Source of the DNA: Bog-473 sp963770645
Lineage (GTDB): Bacteria; Actinomycetota; Acidimicrobiia; Acidimicrobiales; RAAP-2
Direction: 5' to 3'
DNA: 64,000 nt
Assembly (NCBI GenBank): GCA_963770645.1
Contig: CAVYQL010000003.1
Location: forward strand, 1,674,001 to 1,738,000
Each line of letters begins with the position of its first letter. Positions within the stretch are counted from its first letter, which is position 1. A program made the position numbers and the translations under genes. The notes beneath the pieces were generated by a model, which was not told the DNA's origin, did not search any database, and worked only from the letters and a program-made list of their open reading frames with translations. Shown in pieces: positions 25,694 to 34,302 of this stretch.

Positions 25694-26314
25694 ATGACGA
25701 CGCCCGCACCCGAAGTCCGGCTCACGCCGGTTCCCTTCGACCAATGGGATGACGAGACCCGCGCCACGCTGCTGGCGCACCTGCGGCGACCCGAGCTCTA
25801 CCTCTCCGGCGCTCCCGACGCGCCACCCATGCCGGTCGTCATGGAGCTGTTGGCGCACCACGTGCCCTTGAGCGAGACCTTCCTCGCGTTCACCGACGTG
25901 ATGGTCGGCGAGGCGACGACGCTCGAACCCCGGATCCGCGAGCTCCTGATCCTGCGGGTGGCCTCGCGGACCGGCTCGGGCTACGAGTGGAACCAACATG
26001 CCCGGATGGCCAAGGAGGCGGGCCTGTCGGACGCACAGATCAGCGCTGTCGCCGAGGGTCCCGGTGCCGCCGTGTGGAGCGCGGAGGAAGAAGCTCTTCT
26101 CGCCGCCACCGACGAGATGCTCGACGGATACGAAGTCGGCGACGAAACCTGGCGCAGCCTCGCCGCCTCGTTCGATCCGGCGCAGCTGCTCGAGCTCCTC
26201 TTCGTCGTCGGGGGCTACCTCGCGCTGGCGACGGTGCTCAACAGCATTGGCCTGCGCGGTGAGCTCCCCGCAGAGGGAGCGGCCGGTCGCGTCGCCCGAC
26301 AGGCGCCTCGGTGA
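25694..26314 (+). CDS. Carboxymuconolactone decarboxylase (CMD)-family protein
   Basis: A 206-residue helical protein starting at ATG 25694. The CMD core is LEPRIRELLILRVASRTGSG followed by EWNQHARMAKEAGLSDAQI. The CxxC of peroxidase-type AhpD members is absent, so a decarboxylase/lactone-hydrolase-like or unknown role is more likely. A related gene lies at 42917. It ends in a GTGA overlap with the alcohol dehydrogenase gene, showing translational coupling. Confidence 0.85.
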   Translation: MTTPAPEVRLTPVPFDQWDDETRATLLAHLRRPELYLSGAPDAPPMPVVMELLAHHVPLSETFLAFTDVMVGEATTLEPRIRELLILRVASRTGSGYEWNQHARMAKEAGLSDAQISAVAEGPGAAVWSAEEEALLAATDEMLDGYEVGDETWRSLAASFDPAQLLELLFVVGGYLALATVLNSIGLRGELPAEGAAGRVARQAPR

Positions 26315-27249
26315 AGGCGGTCCGCAGCAACGGCGAAGGGGTCGAGGTCGTGGAGCTCGACGAGCCACCGGGCATCGGTGAGGTACTCGACATGCGCTCG
26401 ACCAGCGTGTGCGCCTCCGACCTCAGCTACATCCGCTTCGGCAGCACCAACATCTTGGGTCACGAGCTCGCCGGGATGCGCAGCGACGGCACGCCCGTGG
26501 TGGTGGAAGCGATCTACGGCTGCATGGAGTGCGAGCAGTGCCGGCGGGGCGCCTACAACCTGTGTCCCACCCACGGTCAGCGCGCGCTCGGCATCGGGGC
26601 CGATGGCGGCATGGCCGATCAGTTCCGCGCCCCACCGGCCCGGCTGGTGCCGGTGCCGAGCGGTCTCGACCTGCGCGACGCCAGCATCGTGGAACCGGCC
26701 TCGGTCTCGTGGCACGCGCTGCGCCTGGCCGACACCGGCCCGGGCAAGCGGGTGGCTGTCGTCGGGGCCGGGGCGCTGGGCCTCCTTGCGGTCGCCGGCG
26801 CACAGCGCATGGGTGGGGAGGACATCGCCCTCGAGGCGCGGCACCCGCACCAGCGCGAGGCCGGCGAGCGGCTCGGCGCGCGCGTCGGCGCCGAAGGAAC
26901 CTACGACGTGGTCGTGGAGGCCGCGGGCTCCCTCGAGAGCCTGGCTCGCTGTGGCGAGCTGGTGGGCCCGGGCGGGACGATCGTCGTGCTCGGGGTGCAC
27001 TTCGGCCCGGTCCAGCTCGACTGGATGCCACTCTTCCGCCACGAGGCCCGGCTCATTCCCTCCCTCGGCTATTGCACCCACGACGGGGTGCGCGAGATGG
27101 ACGAGGCCGCCTCCATGCTCGCCGAGCAGCCGGACATCCCTGCCACGGTGATCACCCATCGGTTCGCGCTCGAGGACGCGGCCGAGGCCTTCAGAGTGGC
27201 GTCGGACCGCTCGAGTGGCGCGATCCGTGTCGTGATCGAACCCGCCTGA
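26311..27249 (+). CDS. Zinc-dependent alcohol dehydrogenase
   Basis: A 312-residue MDR enzyme starting at GTG 26311 (4-bp overlap). Catalytic zinc ligands are Cys34 and His51/Glu52 (ILGHELAG). The structural zinc site is complete with Cys71, Cys74, Cys77 and Cys85. The Rossmann motif is VAVVGAGALGLLAVAGAQRM. It is somewhat shorter than the 340-350 typical of the family. It probably oxidises an alcohol formed by hydroxylation or hydration in the pathway. It ends one base before the convergent ligase gene. Confidence 0.9.
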   Translation: MKAVRSNGEGVEVVELDEPPGIGEVLDMRSTSVCASDLSYIRFGSTNILGHELAGMRSDGTPVVVEAIYGCMECEQCRRGAYNLCPTHGQRALGIGADGGMADQFRAPPARLVPVPSGLDLRDASIVEPASVSWHALRLADTGPGKRVAVVGAGALGLLAVAGAQRMGGEDIALEARHPHQREAGERLGARVGAEGTYDVVVEAAGSLESLARCGELVGPGGTIVVLGVHFGPVQLDWMPLFRHEARLIPSLGYCTHDGVREMDEAASMLAEQPDIPATVITHRFALEDAAEAFRVASDRSSGAIRVVIEPA

Positions 27250-28776
27250 TCACCCGCTCCCGGCGCGCAGCTCACGCTTGAGCACCTTGCCCGACGGATT
27301 GCGCGGCAAGGCGTCGAGGAACGTCACGTCCTTCGGGACCTTGAACCGGGCCAGCTGCTCGCCGCAGTGCACCAGCAACTGCTCGGCCGTGGCCGTGGCG
27401 CCGGGTCGTATGACCACGAACGCGACAGGCACCTCACCCCATCGCTCGTCGGGCCGTCCGACGACGGCAGCCTCGAGCACGGCGCCGTGCTCGTAGAGGA
27501 CCCGCTCGACCTCCGAGCCCGCGATGTTCTCACCGCCCGACACGATCATGTCCTTTAGCCGGTCGACGATGAACAGGTATCCGTCCTCGTCGCGCACCCC
27601 GATGTCGCCGGTGTGGAACCAGCCTCCCTCGAACGCCCTCTCCGTCGCCTCGTCGTCGCGCCAGTAGCCCTTGAAGACCTTGGGCCCGCGCAGCACGATC
27701 TCGCCGCGCGCACCGGCCGGCACCGATCGCCCCTCTTCGTCCCACACGTCGAGGTCGAGATACAGGCAGGGCCGTCCAACGCTACCCAGCTTGGTGACGA
27801 TGCTGTCTCGGTCCAAGAAGGTGTCCCCCGACACGGTCTCGGTCAGACCGTACGCGTCAGCGAACCACGCGGACGGAAAGGTGCGCTGGATTCGTTCGAT
27901 CAGCGGGATCGGCATCTTCTCGCCACCGTTGATGATCACGCGTACCGAAGACAGGTCTCGCTGGTCGACCTCGGGGAGCGCCATGATGGCATTGACCATG
28001 GCCGGTGCCAGCCACACGGTGGACACTCGCGAACGCTCGAGCTCGTCGACGACGGCGGCGGCATCGAACGTGCGGTGGATGATCGTGGTGGCACCGCAAG
28101 CGATGAGTGAGGTCGTCGTGAGGTCGAGCGCCCCCACGTGATAGAGCGGCCCGCACGCGAGGCCCAGGTCCGCGTCCGTGAAACCGAACTCGATGATGTG
28201 GGCCAGGTTCTTCCAGGCCAGGTTGGCGTGCGTGAGCATGACGCCCTTCGGGCGACCCGTGGTACCCGAGGTGTACATGAGGCGATGGACGTCGTCGGGT
28301 TCGGTGGCGACGGGCTCCGCCACGGTGCCGTCCGCCTCGAGCTCGGCCAGTGTGGTCCATCTCGGTGCGGCTTCCGCGGCGATGCACGACCGGATAATGG
28401 CGTCCTCCGTACCGGCGGTCGCCTCGTTCGACAATTCGAGGAGCGCTTCGTCGCACACGAGCGCTCGTGCGTCAGAGTGCTCGAGGATGAACCGGACCTC
28501 CGGTGCGGCCAGCCGCCAGTTGATCGGCATGGCGATGGCACCGAGGCAGTTGGCGGCGAACATCGACTGCAGGAACTGCGGACAGTTGTACGAGAGCAAG
28601 GCGACGACGTCACCGGGTCCGACCCCCCTGGCCTGCCACCCGCCGGCCAGCGCCCTGACTTTGGCTTCCATCTGGGCGTAGGTGAGCACCTCGCCTTCGA
28701 ACACCGTCATCGCCTTTTCGGGCGTGCGCGCCGCGTGATGGGCCAGCACGCCGTACCAGTTGACGTCCGTTCTCAT
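27250..28776 (-). CDS. AMP-dependent acyl-CoA synthetase
   Basis: A 508-residue ANL ligase starting at ATG 28776 with a GGGGGAG-type site upstream. Motifs are MYTSGTTGRPKGVMLTHANL, the DAYGLTETVSGD segment, GGWFHTGDIGVRDEDGYLFI, the hinge DRLKDMIVSGGENIAGSEVE and catalytic Lys in NPSGKVLKREL. This is the third ligase in the window. It faces a TetR gene across a 56-bp spacer, so that regulator is the natural candidate for its control. The substrate acid is unknown. Confidence 0.91.
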   Translation of the reverse strand: MRTDVNWYGVLAHHAARTPEKAMTVFEGEVLTYAQMEAKVRALAGGWQARGVGPGDVVALLSYNCPQFLQSMFAANCLGAIAMPINWRLAAPEVRFILEHSDARALVCDEALLELSNEATAGTEDAIIRSCIAAEAAPRWTTLAELEADGTVAEPVATEPDDVHRLMYTSGTTGRPKGVMLTHANLAWKNLAHIIEFGFTDADLGLACGPLYHVGALDLTTTSLIACGATTIIHRTFDAAAVVDELERSRVSTVWLAPAMVNAIMALPEVDQRDLSSVRVIINGGEKMPIPLIERIQRTFPSAWFADAYGLTETVSGDTFLDRDSIVTKLGSVGRPCLYLDLDVWDEEGRSVPAGARGEIVLRGPKVFKGYWRDDEATERAFEGGWFHTGDIGVRDEDGYLFIVDRLKDMIVSGGENIAGSEVERVLYEHGAVLEAAVVGRPDERWGEVPVAFVVIRPGATATAEQLLVHCGEQLARFKVPKDVTFLDALPRNPSGKVLKRELRAGSG

Positions 28777-28832
28777 ATCCCGTCTCCCCCGGAACCTCTG
28801 AGGCAGGGCCCACTCCCTGTAGCGTCGCAGCC

Positions 28833-29462
28833 ATGAGCGTGCAGCCGAGCGGCGACACCCGTCGCAGCCCGAAATGGGAGCAGCGGCGTGAAGCGATCAT
28901 CGACACATCGGCTCGTGTCTTCGCGCGCCAGGGTTACCACGCCACGGGGATCATGGAGCTCTGCGCGGCCAACGACCTGGGCAAGGGCGCGCTTTACCAC
29001 TACATCGGCTCCAAGGAAGAGCTCCTCGCCGGCATCCACGACCGGGTGATGGACGAGGTCATGCTCGGTGCCGACCGCGTCGCCGCTGCGGGGGGATCGC
29101 CCTCGGCGCAACTCGCCATGCTGGGCGACGAACTGCTCGACGTGATCCACCGGTACCCCGATCACGTGTGGGTCTTCTTGCACGAGTTCCCCGCCTTGAC
29201 CGGTGCCCGAGCCGAGCAGTTCCGCCTGCGGCGACGCGACTACGAGGGCCGGGTCGAGGCGGTGCTGCGCGCCGGGGTAGAGACCGGGGAATTCCGCGAC
29301 GTCGACCCCTGGCTGGTGGCGCGAGCCTGGCTCGGCATGCACAACTACACCTATCTGTGGCTGAAGCCGGGTGGGCGGCTCTCCGCGCGCTCGGTGGCCC
29401 GGCCCTTCGCCGAGATCTTCATGCGCGGCATCGCCAACCCCGATCCCGGCGAGGACGCCTAG
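28833..29462 (+). CDS. TetR-family transcriptional regulator
   Basis: A 209-residue protein starting at ATG 28833. The helix-turn-helix lies at residues about 20-65 (AIIDTSARVFARQGYHATGI, LGKGALYHYIGSKEELL). The C-terminal helices resemble the KstR2-like group by eye, with LWLKPGGRLSARSVARPFAE. It is divergent from a ligase gene. The spacer holds CAGGG/CCCTG arms but not the WACYGRYCRGTW site found around other genes here, so it probably governs a separate target. Confidence 0.9.
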   Translation: MSVQPSGDTRRSPKWEQRREAIIDTSARVFARQGYHATGIMELCAANDLGKGALYHYIGSKEELLAGIHDRVMDEVMLGADRVAAAGGSPSAQLAMLGDELLDVIHRYPDHVWVFLHEFPALTGARAEQFRLRRRDYEGRVEAVLRAGVETGEFRDVDPWLVARAWLGMHNYTYLWLKPGGRLSARSVARPFAEIFMRGIANPDPGEDA

Positions 29463-29481
29463 TCACGCGTAGTCACGACGG

Positions 29482-30249
29482 TCACGGGGCGGCGTACCCG
29501 CCGTCGACGACCAAGGCGGCACCGGTGGTCCAGCGGGAGTCGTCGCTCGCCAGGAAGGCATAGGCCCCGACGAGGTCCTCGGCGGACCCCAGGCCGAGAG
29601 GGTGGCGCGCCGCGATGGCCTCGAGCGCCTCGTCGGGAAGCCCCTCGTGGATGGCCGAGCGGAACGTGCCCGGGCAGACGCAATTCACCCTGATCCCGTC
29701 GGGCGCGTACTCAACCGCGGCGACCTTGGCCAGCGCAATGACCGCCGCCTTCGTCGCGCAGTAGGGCGCCGCGTGCGACCAGGCGGTCAGGCCGGCGACC
29801 GACGCCGTGAGGATGATCGATCCGGACCGCTGCGGCCGCATGACCGCGACCGCGGCGCTGATGCCGTTGACCGCGCCCAACACGTTGACTGCGAAGGCGC
29901 GCTCCCAGTCCTCGGTCGTCTGGTTGTGAATGCGCCCGTTCGGGGTCAGCACCCCCGCGTTGCTCACGAGCACGTCGAGACGGCCGAACTGCTCGACGGC
30001 GAGCGCGGCCACGCACTCGACGGCTGCGGGGTCGCGCACGTCCGCGATGACCGTTGCCACCGGCGATGGCGCGTCCGCCAAGCCGGCGACCGTGGCAGCC
30101 AGCGAGGCCTCGGACACGTCGCTCAGGACCACGGCCGTGCCGGGCTCGCTCGCCAGACGCCGCGAGACCGCGGCACCCAGCGCGCCACCAGCGCCGGTGA
30201 TGGCCACCACCCGGCGTGCTGCGCCATCGCCCGTCATATCAGCCGTCAT
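29482..30249 (-). CDS. Short-chain dehydrogenase/reductase (SDR)
   Basis: A 255-residue classical SDR. ATG 30249 overlaps the upstream SDR stop by 4 bp. It has the cofactor loop TGAGGALG, the NAG motif LVSNAGVL, catalytic Ser in ILTASVAG, Tyr and Lys in YCATK, and the C-terminal ALVVDGGYA. It oxidises or reduces a hydroxy/keto group with NAD(P)(H). It is the second gene of a two-SDR operon whose promoter carries the shared TetR-type site at 31040. Confidence 0.92.
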   Translation of the reverse strand: MTADMTGDGAARRVVAITGAGGALGAAVSRRLASEPGTAVVLSDVSEASLAATVAGLADAPSPVATVIADVRDPAAVECVAALAVEQFGRLDVLVSNAGVLTPNGRIHNQTTEDWERAFAVNVLGAVNGISAAVAVMRPQRSGSIILTASVAGLTAWSHAAPYCATKAAVIALAKVAAVEYAPDGIRVNCVCPGTFRSAIHEGLPDEALEAIAARHPLGLGSAEDLVGAYAFLASDDSRWTTGAALVVDGGYAAP

Positions 30250-31025
30250 ACGAGCAGGTACCCACCGTCGACGGTGAGCACGGCGCCGGTGACAAAGGAC
30301 GCGGCGTCCGACGCGAGGAACTGATACGCGCCGGCGAGATCCGCGGGGGCTCCCCAGCGGCCCAGCGCCGTATGGCCGGTGATGGCCTCGGACAAGTGGG
30401 GAGTGCGCTGCCACACCTCGGCGAGAGGTGAGTCGAACCAGCCGGGCGCCACGACGTTGACGGTGATGCCGGCCGCGGCCAGATCGAGCGCCAGTCCCTT
30501 GGCCAGGGCCGACAGTCCGGCCTTCGACGCGCTGTACGCCGACAGCCCCTTGCGGGGCCGCTCGCCGAGCACCGACCCGGTGAAGATGACGCGGCCGCCG
30601 CGCTCCATCACCCGAGCCGCGGCGCGGGCACCGAGGAAGGCGCCGGTCATGTTGACCTCGAGGACCCGCCGCCACACCGCCGCGTCCGTCTCGCGGGGAC
30701 CGGCCACCAGTGGCGAGATGCCCGCGTTGGCGATCCACACGTCGAGGCCGCCCCACTCGCGCACGGCCGCGTCGGCGACCGCTTCGTTGAAGTCCTCGTC
30801 GGTGACGTCCCCGCTCATGACCAGCGACGGCCCGGGGAGCGCACCGGCGACGGCCTTCAGGTCCCGTTCGGTGCGCGCGACGAGGACCACGGGCGCGCCG
30901 GCCGAGGAGAACGCGTGCGCCAGCAGCGCGCCGAGCCCCCGCCCGGCGCCGGTGATCACGACCCGCTTGCCGGACACCTCTCCCGCCACGGGAAACACGT
31001 CGGGAATCTCGATCTGCGCGGACAT
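30246..31025 (-). CDS. Short-chain dehydrogenase/reductase (SDR)
   Basis: A 259-residue classical SDR. ATG 31025 is preceded by AGGAGG about 6 bases away. Motifs are TGAGRGLG, WIANAGIS, catalytic Ser in IFTGSVLG, YSASK and VLTVDGGY. It is coupled to the downstream SDR by an ATGA overlap. The operator-like palindrome at 31040-31051 lies 15 bp before its start and would block transcription here and of the divergent E1 gene. Confidence 0.92.
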   Translation of the reverse strand: MSAQIEIPDVFPVAGEVSGKRVVITGAGRGLGALLAHAFSSAGAPVVLVARTERDLKAVAGALPGPSLVMSGDVTDEDFNEAVADAAVREWGGLDVWIANAGISPLVAGPRETDAAVWRRVLEVNMTGAFLGARAAARVMERGGRVIFTGSVLGERPRKGLSAYSASKAGLSALAKGLALDLAAAGITVNVVAPGWFDSPLAEVWQRTPHLSEAITGHTALGRWGAPADLAGAYQFLASDAASFVTGAVLTVDGGYLLV

Positions 31026-31039
31026 CGGCCTCCTGCTTG

Positions 31040-31051
31040 TACCGGTCAGTA
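31040..31051. promoter_or_regulatory. TetR-type operator, copy 1 of the shared set
   Basis: TACCGGTCAGTA fits WACYGRYCRGTW. It sits inside a wider dyad (TGTAC at 31039-31043 region against GTACA), midway between the SDR start (31025, leftward) and the E1 start (31064, rightward). Its reverse complement shares a 14-bp identical stretch, ACTGACCGGTACAA, with the copy at 34270. Confidence 0.72.
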
Positions 31052-31063
31052 CACTACCCGACC

Positions 31064-33064
31064 GTGTCTGCCAGCAGCGATGCCGCCCCGGTGTTCTCGA
31101 ACGCACAGCTGTTGGAGATGTACCGCCGCATGGCGCTCATACGCGGGTTCGAAGAGCGCGTGGCCGCGCTCTACCGCGACGGCCTCGTGCCCGGCTTCGT
31201 CCATCTCTCCATCGGGCAGGAGGCCGCCGCGGTCGGCGCGTGCTGGCCGCTGCACGACGACGACGTCATCACCTCGACCCATCGCGGCCACGGCCACTGC
31301 CTCGCCAAGGGCCTCGACCCCAAGGCGATGTTCGCGGAGCTCATGGGTCGCGAGCAGGGGACGAACCGCGGCCGGGGCGGCTCCATGCACATCGCCGACC
31401 CGGCCCGTGGGATCTTCGGCGCCAACGGGATCGTCGCAGCCGGCCTGCCGATCGCGACGGGCGCGGCCACCGCGGCGCAACTGCGCGACGACGGCCGTGT
31501 CGCCGTCGCGTTCTTCGGCGACGGTGCGGCCGCCCAGGGTGCGTTCCACGAGTCGCTCAACCTGGCGGCCGTCTGGCGCCTGCCGGTCATCTTCTTCTGT
31601 GAGAACAACGGCTACTCGGAGTTCTCCCCCGCCTCGGCCCAACACGCGGCGAGCCTCGAGCGGCGCGCTGCGGGCTACGCCATCGCCTACCGAGCCGTCG
31701 ACGGCAACGACGCGGTGCTCACTGCGTCGGTGATGCGGGGCGCCGTCCTAGCCGCCCGATCGGGGGTCGGTCCGACCGTCGTCGAGGCGGCGACCTACCG
31801 TTGGCACGGCCACTACGAAGGCGACCCACAGCGCTATCGGTCAGAGGACGAGGTACGGGAGTGGCAGGCGCGCGATCCGCTCGTCCGCCACCGGGAGCGC
31901 CTCGTCGGTGCCGGTGTCGGCGAGGCGGACATCGACCGGCTCGAGTCCGCCGTAGCAGCTGGCCTCGACCGGGCCGTCGAAGACGCGGGCGCGATGCCTG
32001 CGCCGTCGGCGGCGTCACTCTTCGACTTCGTCGTGCGGCCCCGGGCCGTCGTGTCCGAGACGTCGGGGAGCGCTACGGGCGTCGGCGGCGACGCGACCTA
32101 CCGCACCATGGATGCTGTGCACGACGCCCTCGAGTCCGAACTCGCCGCCGACGAGCGCGTGTTCCTTGCCGGCGTCGACGTCGGCGAGGGCGGCAACGTG
32201 TTCGGTCTGACCCGCGGGCTGCGTGCGCGCTTCGGCAACCGGGTACGGGACACGCCGATCTCGGAAACCGCGATCGTGGGGGTTGCCGTCGGTGCCGCCA
32301 TGGCCGGCATGCGCCCCGTCGTCGAGGTCATGTACCTCGACTTCCTCGGGGTCTGCTTCGACCAGCTGCTGAACCAGGCGGCCAAGCTCCCTTTCATGAC
32401 GGGCGGCGCGGCCGAGATGGCCCTGACCGTGCGGACGCAGTTCGGCGCCGGCCGCTCCTCGGGCAGCCAGCACTCCCAGAGCCTCGAAGCACTCGTCGCG
32501 CACATCCCCGGTCTCACCGTCGTGATGCCCTCGACGCCGGCGGACACCTACGGGCTGCTCCGCGCCTCGATCGAAGACCCGAACCCGGTCGTCTTCATCG
32601 AGAACCGGCTGCTCTATGGGATGAAGGGGCCGCGGCCCACCGCCGACCACCTGGTCCCGATCGGGCGCTCCGCCGTCGTGCGACCGGGCTCCGACATCAC
32701 GGTCGTGTCGGTGTCACGCATGGTGCACGAAGCGCTCGCCGCCGCGGAGGACGTCGCCGGCGAGGGCACGTCGGTCGAAGTGATCGACCTGCGGACCATC
32801 GCGCCGCTCGACCTCGAGCCCGTTTTGGCGTCGGTGCACAAGACCAGCCGGCTCCTCATCGCGCACGAGGCCGTCGTCCCCTTCGGCATCGGGGCCGAGA
32901 TCGCGGCCACGGTCGCCCGGGACGGCTTCTGGGACCTCGATGCGCCCATCGAGCGGGTCGGTGCCGCCGCCACACCGCCGCCCTACGCGCCCGAGCTCGA
33001 ACGGGCCTGGCTTCCGGGGCGCGTCGAGATCGCGGAGGCCATCCGCCGCCTCGGCGCGGTCTGA
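31064..33064 (+). CDS. Fused 2-oxoacid dehydrogenase E1 component (alpha plus beta)
   Basis: A 666-residue thiamine-diphosphate enzyme starting at GTG 31064. Residues about 15-330 are an E1 alpha chain with the TPP motif GDG (152-154) through NN (181-182). Residues about 343-666 are an E1 beta chain (FLAGVDVGEGGNVFGLTRGL, AIVGVAVGAAMAGMRPVVEV). It decarboxylates a 2-oxoacid and normally passes the acyl group to a lipoyl E2. No E2 or E3 gene is present in this window. Fused E1 forms exist in actinobacteria, especially in acetoin- and branched-chain-type complexes. It shares the operator at 31040 with the divergent SDR pair. Confidence 0.9.
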   Translation: MSASSDAAPVFSNAQLLEMYRRMALIRGFEERVAALYRDGLVPGFVHLSIGQEAAAVGACWPLHDDDVITSTHRGHGHCLAKGLDPKAMFAELMGREQGTNRGRGGSMHIADPARGIFGANGIVAAGLPIATGAATAAQLRDDGRVAVAFFGDGAAAQGAFHESLNLAAVWRLPVIFFCENNGYSEFSPASAQHAASLERRAAGYAIAYRAVDGNDAVLTASVMRGAVLAARSGVGPTVVEAATYRWHGHYEGDPQRYRSEDEVREWQARDPLVRHRERLVGAGVGEADIDRLESAVAAGLDRAVEDAGAMPAPSAASLFDFVVRPRAVVSETSGSATGVGGDATYRTMDAVHDALESELAADERVFLAGVDVGEGGNVFGLTRGLRARFGNRVRDTPISETAIVGVAVGAAMAGMRPVVEVMYLDFLGVCFDQLLNQAAKLPFMTGGAAEMALTVRTQFGAGRSSGSQHSQSLEALVAHIPGLTVVMPSTPADTYGLLRASIEDPNPVVFIENRLLYGMKGPRPTADHLVPIGRSAVVRPGSDITVVSVSRMVHEALAAAEDVAGEGTSVEVIDLRTIAPLDLEPVLASVHKTSRLLIAHEAVVPFGIGAEIAATVARDGFWDLDAPIERVGAAATPPPYAPELERAWLPGRVEIAEAIRRLGAV

Positions 33065-33105
33065 CTCAACAGCGGTCTAACTCAGCAGCGGTCTGACTCA
33101 ACAGC
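33058..33105. repeat. Three 16-bp tandem repeats across convergent stop codons
   Basis: GGTCTGACTCAACAGC is repeated at 33058-33073, 33074-33089 (two changes) and 33090-33105. The first unit contains the TGA of the E1 gene (33062-33064) and the third contains the stop of the leftward acyl-CoA dehydrogenase gene (33098-33100). Each unit offers stops in both directions. It probably arose by local duplication in the short convergent spacer. Confidence 0.75.
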
Positions 33106-34255
33106 CGAGGGCGCGTGCGATGACCAGGTGCTGGATCTCGTTGGTCCCCTCGCCGATCTCGAGCACCTTGGCGTCGCAGTAGAAGCGGGCGACCGCCGAG
33201 TCGAGCATGTACCCCAGCCCGCCGTGGATCTGCACCGCCTCCGAGGCCGCCCACGCGGCCAGGCGGCTCGCCTTCAACTTGGCCATGGCGGCCTCCTTGT
33301 GGAAGGGCTGGCCGCCGTCGCGCAACGACGCGGCACGGTAGGTGAGCCATCGCGCCGCCTCGAGCTCGGTGGCGATGTCCGCCAGCTTGAACTGCACCGC
33401 CTGGAACTTCGAGATGGGCTGCCCGAACTGCACCCGCTGGCGCGCGTAGTCGAGAGCCAAGTCGAGCACCGCCTGGGTCAGGCTGAGCGAGAGCGCGGCA
33501 ATGGAGATGCGTCCCACCTCGAGCGTGCGCAGGAATTGAGTGAGCCCCATGGCGGGGTCCCCCACCAGGTGGTCGCCGGGCACCCAGACGTCGTCGAAGT
33601 AGAGCGCGCGCGTGTCGAGACCGCGCCAGCCGATGCCGCGCATCTTCGGTCCCATCGTGAAGCCGGGCGTGTCCCGCTCGACGACGAAGCTGGCGAAGCT
33701 CGGCGTCGCGCCCGCGGCCGCGTCGTCCGGGCCGGTCCGCGCCAGCAGGGTCACCCCGAAGGACATGTCCGTCCCGGCATTGGAGATGAACGTCTTCTGC
33801 CCGTTGATCACCCAGCCCCCGTCGCGCGGCGTGGCCCGCGTGCGGATGCCGCGTGCGTCGGATCCCGCGTCGGGCTCGGTCAGCCCGAAGGCACCGAGGG
33901 CGCGCCCCTCGGCCAAGGGGCGTAGCCACCGCTCGCGCTGGTTGTCGTCGCCGAAGAGGTAGAGCGGCAGCGAGCCGATCGTCACGTGCGCCTGCCACGC
34001 CGCGGCCACCGACTGGTCCGCCAGCCCGATCTGCTCCATGGCGGCGACGAAGCCGACCGTCGACATGCCGATCCCGCCCCACTCCTCGGGGATCAGCATG
34101 CCGAGCAAACCCAGTCCCCCCATCTCGCGCAGGAGATCGGTCGGACAGCGCGCCTCGTCCCAGGCGGCCGGGGCGCGCCGGGCGATCTCGTTCTGCGCGA
34201 AGTCACGGCTCAGCTCGACCAGGGCGCGCTCGCTCTCGCTCAGGGAGAGGTCCAC
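33098..34255 (-). CDS. Acyl-CoA dehydrogenase, homomeric type
   Basis: A 385-residue protein starting at GTG 34255. Motifs are LIPEEWGGIGMSTVGFVAAM, FGLTEPDAGSDARGIRTRAT, INGQKTFISNAGTDMS, FGQPISKFQAVQFKLADIAT, IHGGLGYMLDSAVARFY and the catalytic IGEGTNEIQ. It is complete and probably homotetrameric. The operator-like site at 34270 lies 15 bp upstream of its start, shared with the divergent class II aldolase gene. Confidence 0.93.
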   Translation of the reverse strand: MDLSLSESERALVELSRDFAQNEIARRAPAAWDEARCPTDLLREMGGLGLLGMLIPEEWGGIGMSTVGFVAAMEQIGLADQSVAAAWQAHVTIGSLPLYLFGDDNQRERWLRPLAEGRALGAFGLTEPDAGSDARGIRTRATPRDGGWVINGQKTFISNAGTDMSFGVTLLARTGPDDAAAGATPSFASFVVERDTPGFTMGPKMRGIGWRGLDTRALYFDDVWVPGDHLVGDPAMGLTQFLRTLEVGRISIAALSLSLTQAVLDLALDYARQRVQFGQPISKFQAVQFKLADIATELEAARWLTYRAASLRDGGQPFHKEAAMAKLKASRLAAWAASEAVQIHGGLGYMLDSAVARFYCDAKVLEIGEGTNEIQHLVIARALGC

Positions 34256-34269
34256 GTCCCCATCCTATG

Positions 34270-34281
34270 GACTGACCGGTA
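34270..34281. promoter_or_regulatory. TetR-type operator, copy 2 of the shared set
   Basis: GACTGACCGGTA matches the pattern WACYGRYCRGTW apart from the outer first base. It lies between the leftward dehydrogenase start (34255) and the rightward aldolase start (34303). The stretch ACTGACCGGTACAA (34271-34284) is identical to the reverse complement of the site near 31040. Confidence 0.7.
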
Positions 34282-34302
34282 CAACCTCCCTACACTGGTG
34301 GT

